This document shows positions 10,172 to 22,100 of a stretch of 64,000 nucleotides of DNA, in pieces. Where the stretch lies: assembly GCF_963678635.1 (NCBI RefSeq), contig NC_087068.1, positions 56,638,467-56,702,466 on the forward strand, read 5' to 3'. This DNA comes from Symsagittifera roscoffensis. Taxonomy: Eukaryota; Xenacoelomorpha; Acoela; Convolutidae. The stretch's first letter is position 1, and the number at the start of each line of letters is the position of its first letter. A program made the position numbers and the translations under genes. The notes beneath the pieces were generated by a model that was not told the DNA's origin, ran no database searches, and saw only the letters and a program-made list of their open reading frames with translations.

Positions 10172-13100
10172 GTAAATTTATTATTCCTTAAATTGTTTCG
10201 GCCAGTTGAAAAATGGGATGAGTGTGTTTTAGTTTCTTTTTTTTTGTTTTCCTAGCTCAATCAGGTATCACAAATAATCATCCTAATGGGTCGAATGGTA
10301 TAGCAAATCGAAGCCCTTTCAGTCGTGTTTCGAACGAACAAAGCAGGGATACAACAACTTATTTATGCATATTTTAATTTAAGACCTGCAAATAAAGTTT
10401 GAAGCAAGTAAAGAAATAATTTTTTGGAGTTTAAATTGCCAATTTGGTAATTTCAAAAGTTTTTGGTTTTTGTTGTCAATTTTCTACAAAAAATCAGGTC
10501 CATATAGTTTAACGTCAGATCCTGTTATCAAACCACGCAGAAACACTACACTACGCAAGTAGCAAAGTTTTTGTGCAGTTTTTTAAATAGTTTTGTGTAT
10601 GTCTGTCTATAAAATTGATTCGGCCTTGTGGGTCCGGGATTACTACCTTAATTAAGATGATTTTTGCTGTTCAAATTCTCAAAGTACTTGAGATTAGTAC
10701 GTTAAAGTTTGTTTCGAAAGGTCTCCATAAGTAGAAAAGAATTCGTTTTTTTAAGACTTTTTGCTTGGTGGATTTCACACTTCTGGGTAATCTGTTGACA
10801 AGCGCACCTGCTCTGAAAAATAAAAATTCTGTTCGCATTTGAACATCCGTGGTTTCTTGTGTTCGAATACGATGTCATTCTCTGATCTCAAATCACGCTC
10901 TGCGTCTTTCGAAGTTAAAAGTAAAAGTAAAATGTGCAAGAAAAACATCTGAAATGCTTTTTTCTAATATGGAGCAAATGTCTTGCAATCGGAAACTAGA
11001 TTTTAACCGTAAGCAACTTTTCTGAATAACCTGTAAGAAATTGACCTTGCTGTGGTTTTCGTCCAGAATTTGTTTAGTTTCCAGTAGTTAGGACTTGGTT
11101 TGTCTGGCTATGTTTTGTCGCTTTAGTTGCCCCAGGCTAGTTGTCGATTTACATATTTATTTTTATTGCTCAGCAAGATTTTTTCATTGCTGTTGCATGT
11201 GTTTATGATTGTGTCAATTAATGTTGTGAAGACATATAGGCCGTGAGTGTTTTTTCAGGAAAAAGTCCAAAATGTGTTCTTGCTCAAATTTTCACGCTCA
11301 AAAATTTGTTCTGATTCTTTTTCATATGCAGTTCAGTTTATTTTCATTGGTAAAGGGAAGGAAAACTCCATTATCGAACAGAGAATGGTGAAAGTCACTA
11401 AAAACGGATTCTTTTCTAGTTTCGAAGGTGGACTTTCCTTTTCAAAATCCCAGCGGACTAGTAAATTCAGAAAACTATAAAATCCTGACGCAACCAAAAA
11501 TAACAAAATGGACTGAAACCGAGGAAAGTGAGTCCCAGCGGAAGAAAAAAATCAGCGATTGATCAAGTTTTATCAAATTGGTTTAATTTTATCAAGTGTT
11601 AAGAATACATCGTTTTGAAGTTCAAAGGGTTTCATAGCCATATCGTTTCTTTGGAAGTTTTTTTTTGCGTGTATTGAATTTTTTAAAACTCTACTGACAT
11701 TGTTTTACTCTATTGATTATTTTTTTTGGCCTAATTAGTTAGGGCTTGTGTTTCAAATGATTAAACAACTTATTTTTTTGTCATTTGAAGGGCAAAATAT
11801 TATCATAAATTTAAGAAAAGTGAAAATTTTTTCAGATCGGTTGTGATCTAAATAGTCAAAGTTTTTCAGTTTAATCGCTCAAAGTTTTTTAGAGAGTTTG
11901 TGGCCTTTTTGGGCGTTTGCCTAAGTATTGTCGGCTTTGTAGTTGCTTGCTTGATATATAGATAAACTTTTTTTTATGCTGGTGGTCTCGAAAAATAAAC
12001 AGAAAAAAAATCATTTTAAAAGAACCCAAAAACTATTGGAATTTTTGTTTGTTGATTGGAACACTCACTGCGCTACTGCTACTTGCATAGTAACCGGAGA
12101 TTTTAAAAAATATATATTGGTTGTGAAATGTCATGTCCAGCACTGCAAAGACTGTTCCTTTGTGGAAGTTTTGAAGATTAATTGTCGGCTTATTGTTTGT
12201 AAGTTGCCTTACCACGAAAATGGCTCCTTTAACAATACTCACTGTATTTTCAAATCTTTTTGATGTATTTCTGTAGCAGCCCCGCCCCCGCCCCCTCCCT
12301 GGAGTTGTGCCCAACCTACTGCCACTGAATGGATATAATTATTATATATTTTGGAAATTTATAATTATTATGTTCACTTGCCCGCAGTTTGTAGCTCTTT
12401 TTGTTTGTAGGCCCCTTCAATGATTATGTGAGTCAGAAGTTGAAGATAGAGAACACTGGAGACAGTCCGATGGGGTTCAAAGTAAAGACAACGACCCCCA
12501 AGAAATTCAGCGTTAAGCCCAACATGGGCTGCATTGAACCTCACGGATCGCAGGACATCCACAGTCAGTAGATGTATTGCGTTACACTCATTCATCCTAC
12601 CTCGTGGAACCATAGAGTTATCAGGCTCCGATTATTGATATTTTACGAAGTGAAATATAATACACGCCGACTCTGCTGTTTGAAACATTTAAGCAGGATT
12701 TGAATAACTACAATTAGGATATAGATCAATTTGTTGATAGCTTTGACGAGTTTTCGTCGTAGTTCTCCAACGGGTTTTTCAGATTTTCTGAGGTTTCTCG
12801 TGTCAATGCTGTTCTCATGTGTGAGCGCATTTTAGCTGACTTCAAGCTTTTCTGGAATTTTTTTCGAACATTGTGTAAATGCGAGACTATTAAATGTGTA
12901 ATTCTGAAAGTTTTTTTTGTCTCTCAATTTGTCGTCAGCCTGTTGATACAATAATCAGATGGAAGCCACTGGTTCATTAGTTGTTTGTACGTTTTTATTA
13001 ACCTTGCGATAACCAAGGGTATTGCGATCGGGTTATTAGACCTTTTTCCCGTAATTTTTTTTTTTACTGGACACGGCTCCTGGTCCTTTCTTTGAAATAG

Positions 13101-16100
13101 TGGGTATTGTGAGCATGTTAGAATTCCCTGTTCAAAAATTGCTTTTTTTATTGGTTCTAATTGGTTTAGGCTTAAATTATATCGGCTTTGTGGCCTAATA
13201 GTGCGCTCTTTGATGAGCGAAAAAAGCCTTCGTGCGTGTGCGTGAGTGTGGTGGTTTGAGGGGGAAGGTGAACTTAATTATTTTTCGTTGAGCTAGTTTT
13301 TAGTCTTTTTGAAATTTTTTCAGCTTGAAGGGTTTCTGCTTTGAAATACTTGGCTCTGTTATCGCTTGGTAATTTTTCTTTTGATGCTTATTTCACATTG
13401 TTTTCTTGTCATCTTTTTTTTCTAAACTAGCTTGATTGTTTTGATAGGTCTACTTTCCGACATTTTCCATATTATTTCGAATTTTTTTCGACTTGGTGGC
13501 TTTGTTGTATTTTATCACAATTGGTGCAGAGCTCAGCTTCGTCTCTGTGTTGAATGTGCCGTTCACTATCAACGACGGCTTGGAATATGTCAAAATGTAT
13601 AAATTTTTTGTCAAAATGGTTTTTTAAGGTTGATTGTCAGCGTGTTTGATATGGTTCTCGTTTACTGGTAATCTGTTTGAATAACATATCAAGTTTCTGT
13701 AGTGTGTAGTCCGAAGTCTGTGTAGTGTTGAAAATGGTATGAAATTTGGAGCCAAGTAAATGTTTACGCTCAAATTTATTTTTGCGCGGTTTGACTTCGA
13801 TTTCTTTTTAAGTGCAGATCACTTCCTTTATTTAAAGAAAGGCAAAGTCCACTATTGAACACAAAAGTGTAAAGGCCACGCAAAACGTAAAGGCCACGTA
13901 AAACCTATCGTATATCGACTTTTTTTACACAAGCAAAGTTTGTGTGATAGTATGAACTCCCTTTTTTCTCAACCTAAGTCGCAAATAGTAGTGTTCATTT
14001 TGAGTGTTATTTTATTGCAGTATGTGCATAAGATCAATAACCAGCTATTAAGTACAGCCAATGCTACGGATATTAAAACAGACTATACTACAAATAGCAC
14101 TTAAGCTTCAAGCTATCATGGACCTGTAGCGTAGAGGTAGAGAAGGAGACCCGCAATAAAATAAGAGGGTTCGAACTTAGGCAGGGTCAACTTTTTTGAT
14201 AAACTTTTTGTATATTAGTTAAAATTCGTCCGCTTTATAAATTGAGGCATGTTAGTATGTAATTTTTTTTTCAAATTGACTGATGATGCGTCATAATTGG
14301 CTTGCGTCACGTAGCAATTACGTAGACTCATAATTGGTGTGCATCACTTAAGAAATTTTATAGACTCAAAGTTATACTCATTCAATTTTTCCAAATAGCG
14401 TTATCGGTCATATTTTTGCTTGTGTATGCGAAGCACAATTTCGCATCTGTGTTTGAATTTTGAAACTAGGGATTTTTCAAAAGACAATTGAATATTCTTT
14501 CTTTTTCTTTGCGCTCATTGAATGTTCTCTCCAGCTCTCTGTTGGCTATATTTTCCCTTGAAGTTTGAGTTTTTTCTTGCAATTATCTGAAATTTTCGCC
14601 TGAAAGATTTTTTTCTGAATCAAAATAGGCGATTTTCATTTTTTTGAAAAAATTTAATTTATATTTTTGATGAAAAATGTAATTTGAACAGGTTTTTGAG
14701 ATGATTTTTTAATTCTTATTTGTTCATTTTTTTACACTTGCAATAAGCAAGCGTTATCAAACTGGAATGTAGACTTTTTGGGTTAGCAACTAGTTAAATA
14801 AAATCACTTCTTTTCACTTCTGTTCTTGTCTTAACTTCTCTTGTTACCTTCTCTTAACATGTTCCAGGTTGCTTCCCCCATGGCCTAAGATCTGGGTTCG
14901 AGTCGTGGACTGATCTTTTTTTTCAGTACCAATCAAATTAAAAAAAAAATTCCGAGAAAAATGAATTGTCGGTTTTTTGTTTGTTCTCTCAGGTTTTGTC
15001 GGCTAAATTGCAGCAATGGATTTTGCTTATGCTGTAGACTGTTTTCCTTGTAGTTGGAAGTGCAATTGTTGTTAATTTCAAGGGGGGACTTGAAAGATAA
15101 TTTTCATAAAAAAATCTTTTTTTTTTGGTTCAGTTGGTGTCTGCTCAAAGATGGTCAGCTTAGTTGCCACATCACTGTTTTTTTTTTGCTATAAGCAACT
15201 TTCATTGTAGTTGCAAGTGCAAGTGCTGATCATTCTTTTTCAAGGGGATCTTTTTTTCGGTTCAAGTGATTTTAGCTCAAAGATTGTTGGCTTAGTTGCC
15301 ACATCACTGATTTTTTTCTTGTGATTTACATAACCTTCTTTGTAGTTGAAAGTGAAATTGTTGTCCATTGTTGATTAAAGATTTTTTAAAATTCATATTT
15401 TTTCGGCTCAACTTGTGTCTGCTCAAAGGTTGTCGGTTTTGTTTCTTTTAGTAAATTTTGTTCCTTTTTTGCTGATTTAAAATTCAAGTATTTGGTATTT
15501 TTGCCTGGATTGAACTTCTATTGAGACATGAAAGTTTATGACCTAAATTTTTTTTCAAAATTATTAATTTTTGGCTTTTTATCTTATTTTATTCTAGTGT
15601 TGTGTCGCAATTGGTGCGAAATTCCGCTTCGCCTGTGTTTGAAATTGTTACTCACATGCTGTGCAAAATGAACACTTATTTGGAGAAAACCATTTTCAAC
15701 GAAGAGTTTAAGTTGGTTTGGCTGACTAGTCCGCGGCGAAGCTTCCATTCCTGTATTTAACTTATTAGCCCGTTTTAACTTTTGTCGCTAGACATTGACA
15801 ATTCAGGAAACGAGTGGGTAGTAGAGTTATGTATCAAAAAAGTTAAGTTCATCATTTTGTTCATATCATACTCGCTGTTTATTCATGGTCCCTGCTTTCG
15901 GAGAACCAGCATGGGAAATTCTGCGGATAGTAACCGTTCTGTATCAATTCTCTTTGGTATGTTTTTTTGTATGAGTTTGGATGACTTGTCTTGTCATAAC
16001 TTTATATTTTTTTTTATAAATTTCTATGCTGAGTATGTTTTGATTTAATAGTTTTCTACTAAGGTGGACAAACGAAGGAATTTCTTTGGTTTTGTTTTGT

Positions 16101-19100
16101 CCTAAATAATTACTCTTTCTCGGAAATATTTATGTTAAATCTATTTCTATTTTTAAAATACCTGAGCTATGATGAATTGGCTCCTCGGTGGCTATAAATT
16201 ATATAAAATGTGCGTTTGCCTGCAATTTCTTGATCACGCTTACGCTAGGATTATCAAATCGGAATAACTGATGTTTTCAAACAATTTGTTAACCCGAAAA
16301 ATTCTTTGAGTCATTTTTGATGCTGCTATGCTACTGACATGTTTATGAAAATAAAATTTAACTGCTGGCCACTTGTTATTTCTGGTACATGCTGAGTTTT
16401 AATATTAAGTTTCTCATGATGATTTTTCGGCTGCATGGTTGTTGATTTCATGTTGTTCCCGAAATATGTAGTCCACTTTGCATACGCTTCTTATATAGAT
16501 ATCGTGGATCTCATCATGTGCGCGTTACATTCAATTTTCCCAATATGATTTTTTGTCGAAAGTTTTTTCTGGAGTTTCAGCTTATTGGCCGTCGGCTTTA
16601 ATTTTGTTGTTGGCTGGTTTACCTATGTTTTCCTCAAAGTTTCCGCAGTAGTTTTGCGATCAATAAGACTCTGGCACCAGTTTTTTGAATGCTCAAAATC
16701 ATCCCCACTAGGAACATTTTGAAAAAGTTTTTTGTCATCTTTATTTTTTCGTTTTTCCAGTTCTTTTTTCAATAGTAATATCGTGTAACTGCGTTCATTC
16801 TGTAATTGTTGTATCGCAAGTTCGTCTCTTTCATTGTCTGCTATTTATTAAGTTGGTGATTTTGGTTATGATGGTGTTTAGTATGTCTGCATTCCTTCAC
16901 CTACGACCCCAACGACAAGGCGAGGCATAAGTTCATGGTGCAAGTGGTGTCCCTAACAGCAGCCACAGACACGGCAACTGTCGAGTCAATGGTCAGTCTT
17001 TATTCTCTTCTTCTACCATTCGAAATATCACAATAAGTTACGTAATAAATTGTTACATGCAGGCAGTTATTACATTAAGTTACGTAATAAATTTTTAATT
17101 CGCTGTTATCGAAATAAGGGTTACATAGCAGTATTCAGAAAACCGCGTATTCAGACTCGTCAGTATTTAGACAAATGCTGTTTTAACCAATCAGAATCGA
17201 GACAAGGAAGAAATAAATAAATAATTGTTATTTATTTTGGATTATTTAGGTCTTATCTCGATTCTGATTGGTTCATACAGTATTTGTCTAAATACTGACG
17301 AGTATGAATACGCGGTTGTCTAAATACTGGCTGCACTCCATTTCAAAGGAAGTGGAATGATTAAATGCAAAAAAAAAGTGGATCTATCCAAAGAAAGCAT
17401 TAGTTTGTGCTGTTAATATATGGTTTATATAAATTGGATATTTTGGTTTAGATTGGATATAATTATAAATAGTTTTGTTTTCTGGCTACTAAACCAATAA
17501 TGATTGATATAAACCACATTTACAACCAATAAACTATAGCCTGAGAAATAGTCATAGAGACCTTCTGGTCCCTTTTCAGACTTCTTTCTTTGAGGTATTT
17601 GGAAGAATTTTTTCTGCAAAAGGTGAAAGCAAGTATACTATGTTGGTGTAGATCAAAGATTACGAGCGCAATAACCCCACCAAACTGAAGGAGAGTAAAC
17701 TGAAGGTAGCGACGGTGCCCTCCCAGAGCGAAGTGGAGAGACCCTCGACTAACAGTGTTGTGGCCAACGGCAACGTCTACCCTCCCCCCTCCTCGATGCA
17801 GTCTGCTTCCGGCCTGGGCGCCTCGGGCGGGCCCCTGTCAAATCTGGCTAATCAGCAGCTACCAAGCCTGGAAGATTTCAGACAATTGGAAGCTGACATC
17901 TCAAATTTGAGGAGCGAAAACAGTCAACTTAAAGTAAGTAGTTTTTTCATTCCTATTTACACATTAGCGAGTTAGATTTTTCTAGTGTTAACATTTCACC
18001 AATTAGCTGTTAACCATTTTTTGTTAATTCAATTTGTTCTGGGGTTTGCCATTTGATTTTTTTAAGTTCAGTTCTTTTCCTTTGTTATCCTTATCAAATT
18101 GGAATTAGACTTCTCCAGGTTGACTTATCTACCAGAATCTCTGAAAGATAGTTTACAGCGGAAGATTGCGCATTTTTAGAAAGATCAAATGAAATTACTG
18201 TTTGCTTTTGTAGCTCATAATATTGCATTGTTCTTTCCACACAAGCAAACTTTTTTTGTGAGCATCTTTTTCTTTGTTCGATTGCAGTATATATCTAGTA
18301 CTTTGAAGGTCCGTGGGTCGATCCTTGTTGTTGACCATTCATTTCTGTTTCTCAAAGCTTGCTCAATAGATTTTTGCTTTTTGAAGCTCAAGTTGGATGT
18401 CTTATGCGTGTTTCCGAATAGCAAATTTGCGTTTTTGTAAAAATATTTGTCTGAACTTTTTATGTAATAAAATAGGTTAATTATTTCCATAGTTTTACGG
18501 CAAGTTCTTTGCCCGCCAACGGTTGTTACTCTTCATGTTTATTGTTAACTATAGTCAAGGTATTTCTATTTAAGACTAAGATATGAAAATTTGATATATC
18601 AGGCTTTTTTCGACCTTTTCAAAACTTTTGTCTCAGTTTCTGTCTGTTAGTTTGTCAAGCTATGCTTGTGTTGAATTGCAGGTGGTGCAAAGCTCTGCTT
18701 CGTCTTTATGTCAAACAAAACCAATGTTGACATAAAATATTCTGGAATTTCAATTGTTTTCAAATGACACTTTCTTCATAACTTGAAAACTGAAAGTTAA
18801 AAAAGTCTATTTCTTAGGCCTTCTTGTGTTAATTGACAGCTTACCAACTGTCTGCTAAATGGAGTTTCATTTGCTAAATGGAATGCACATTGCTCTCTCG
18901 CAAAACAAACGTGCAAATGGCGCAAAAAACATGGAAGACCTTCAGTTTCAAAAATGAAATTTGATTATCAGGATTCCCAGCGGATGATGTTTACAAAAGC
19001 GAAGCATTTATTATGAAGAATTTTTAAAAAATCTAAGTTGCAAAAAAGTGCTCATTTGGTGGCACTTTTGGTATATTTCAATTTAATCATGCTTAAGTTT

Positions 19101-22100
19101 ATTCAAGCATAAACAATTTAATGAGATGTGTTGCTGCTTTATTTCTGGCTAGTGTTAGGTCCGGTTTAAAAAAACATATATGAAAATATATTGGATCTGT
19201 TGCTTTTCGTTTTTTTTTTGCGACGCTTTGAAAATTTTTGCACTTTTCGCAGAAATTTCAATTTTTCTCAAAACTACGCAAAAGCAATGGAAGAACCTGC
19301 TACTCTTCTTTGTGCCTGCATGTTTTGCAAGTCTCTTCTCATTTTACCTTACTCTCTGCTGCCTTCGAATGTTTGAGTAGGGGGATTTTTGGCGTGTTTA
19401 TTTTTATTTTTTTTTATTTTATCAAATATTAATTGCATAAATCTGTGAGATGAAAGTTTTAATCAAAAGAGCAAGATTGAAACCTTCATCTCACAGACTT
19501 ATGCATTTACAGAAGTTATATGGACCTCCCGTTTTGGTAGAAAAAAGTTATGGCCTCAATTAGGCGCGTTTCATGACATTTTGATTAGTTTTTAACTGTT
19601 TTCTCAAAAAGTCCCTGCCAATTTAAAGTTAAATGGAGGAAAAAAATCAGTTATATAAATTTTACTTGCTCAAGCAGCTATGCCCTGCGTTTTGAAAAAA
19701 AATATGGCCTTACAAAATGTCCAATTTTTGAAATTTTGATCGTTTTTTGGAAATATATGTTTTTTTTCTTCAAAAACTAAGCTGCTGGTTCTGAGACTGA
19801 TAGCTCATTAAAACTAACACTGTGCTTAGATTTTCCCTGCGTAATCTGTTTTGCCCTATTCGCTGTAGCAAAGCTGATATGGACTTAGCAAAATTTATTT
19901 TAAATTTTTACCTTTTTGAAATTTCATCACAATTCCCAAAAACTGCTAGCTAAATCTGATTTTATTCAATCAACAAATCAGGGTGTGGAGAGCTGAGCCT
20001 ATTCCCATGCTTTAGTAGAGAAAGTTTTTGGATTTAGGAAAAGTCATATTTTTGAATGTTTGATCGAGTTTTGGAATCTTGTTCTTTGTTTTCAAAAACT
20101 ACCCTGCAAAATCTGAGATAAAGATTTCAATTGAAAGAGCAAGTAGTAGTTTTCTCCTTTAAATAAGCAGTTAATACCCTCTTAAGCAGAGAAACAGAAG
20201 GGTTTGGCGTAATGTCCATATTTGAAATTTTGAAAATTACGCAGTACAATTTTTGAGCTAAAAAAATTAGAACATGTACATCCAGCATTAGCTGGGCCAC
20301 TAGTTTACTTCCCAGCGACCGTGGCGCAGATGCGGGAATGTAAGACTCCTCATCGACAATTCGGATAGAAATTGTAGCTACTTTATTGGTGGCTATTGTT
20401 AGTACAATTACAAGCGGTCGTGGAGCAGATGTGAGAACATGATACTCCTAATCGGTTTTTAAGGTGCACTTTTAATCTTTTCCTTATTTCACTTCGTTTT
20501 GCCTGCTTATAAATTTTTTTGCATTTTCCTCGCTTGTGTTTGCGAAGCGCAGCTTCGCCTCTGTGTCAATTTTTGTGTTCAATTTGTGGTATTTAGCATG
20601 ATTGATTTGTAATATACAGTTGGCTTAATATTTTTCATTACCAATTTTCTGTTTGTATTTTTTGATCGCTTCAAACTCTTTTTTATAGTTTGCATTTGCG
20701 AAGTAAAGTTTTGTCTGAATGTTAAACAAACGATCGCCTAATGAATGTTAAACAAACCAGTGTTAAACAAACGTTAAACAAAAAGATCCGACCACAATTA
20801 AATGTCTAAAAAGAACAATTTAGTTTTTTTCTTTCAAAATGTGTCGTTGATGTCCGCGGTGTGATGAGACAGATGATCTGCACTAAATCCGATAATTAGG
20901 CATGCTCGGTTAATGTAGTAAATCACGCATACTCGACAACCGTTTTCTTCGAAAAGTTATCAGACAAACATAAAAAATGAAAATTGTTATAATTTTTTCA
21001 GAAATTTTGCATTTTTCCAAGTTTTTTCCCAAGAACGCGCAAAAAACAAAGAAGGTGCTGAAATAACGAAGTGTTCACGTTTTAAAATAAAATTTAAAAA
21101 GTTTTAAATAAACACCGGTTGTACGAATTGTTTTTGAAAAGGCTTTTTATAGGATTATATGATATAACACTCTGATGATAATTTAAGGTACTTGATTTTG
21201 CGTGGAAAACAAAGAAATGTAAAACACCCGAGGGCAAATGTCCTTTCCATTCTCAGTGGTCGAATCAATAATTCGAACGAACGATTTTTGCTGAATTGCA
21301 GGATCAAATTTTGAGTTGGAAGTTTTTTATTATAGTTTTTTTTCTGTGGAACCTAATCATTGATCTTACAAAATTGAGTTGAACTGTAGATTATGACAAC
21401 TGAGCGTATTGATCTTTTTATGACTGGATTAAACTGTATCTTCTGAGACTGCTGGGTTTAATTCAGTCTGCTGAATGAAAAGAAAATAGGAAATAAACGT
21501 TGTGTGTTGTTGGTGGTGGTCACTTAGATCGATCATCCGATTATACTTCAAAAGCCCATGCGTCACGAACATCAGAAAAGAAGAAGGCGAGTTACATGGA
21601 AACATATCAGGTTGTTGTCATGCCACACGTTTTCAAGTTTCCATCAGTGGTGGGTCAAAGGCGGACTTTTTCTGCAATTTTGTCGATCAACTTCTTTGGA
21701 AAATTTGAAGATGCGCTTTCGCACCTGTTGGTCTGGTGCGCTAAAACAGAACACTTTCTTGGTATAAGTTGGATGGGTTCGCAAAAAGTTGCTGATGTTT
21801 GAATACAAAAACAGGCCAAAATTGTTGTTAAAATGCTTTTTTGAAAAGTTTTGACCAACAGTTGCGTTTTTTTTGCCTCGCGCTCTTCGTTCAAATTCAG
21901 TGTATATTGGCGCCGAAAATGCGATCAAACCAATGCGGGGGTGGTCGACCAAACCTGGGTGTCGTAAAATAGTACAAAAAGTTAAGCAAGCAGAAGTGAA
22001 TGGGGGGTCACTGTTAGTAAGAACAAGGTGTTTCAGCAAACGTGTTAAGTAATTTCATTTTTAAACCAGATTAGACTGTCTGATCTTGCAACCTGAAGGC

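Larger units (their letters stand above)
12564..16881 (+). other. VAP intron 2
   Basis: T-rich 4.3-kb intron with a family-A repeat fragment (13755-13935), tRNA-like relics (14121-14188, 14868-14920) and three copies of a hairpin-cored motif (13522, 14426, 15613). Short open frames such as 15782-16048 lack motifs. Confidence 0.65.
13522..20727 (+). repeat. Six copies of a hairpin-cored short repeat
   Basis: Copies at 13522-13553, 14426-14456, 15613-15643, 18684-18715, 20541-20569 and 20697-20727 share a pattern near TGCGAAGC.CAGCTTCGCCT then CTGTGTTGAA, all on the + strand. The best copy (20541) has a perfect 7-bp stem GCGAAGC/GCTTCGC around a 3-nt loop. Only the listed sub-intervals are repeat. 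Confidence 0.55.

Noticed and set aside
14121-14188. Functional tRNA gene
   Set aside because: Acceptor stem has two mismatches and the anticodon arm is not regular; kept only as tRNA-like relic.
21500-22039. Overlapping ORFs on both strands, up to 131 aa
   Set aside because: Neither strand shows a domain or coding-like bias; the several open frames overlap each other.
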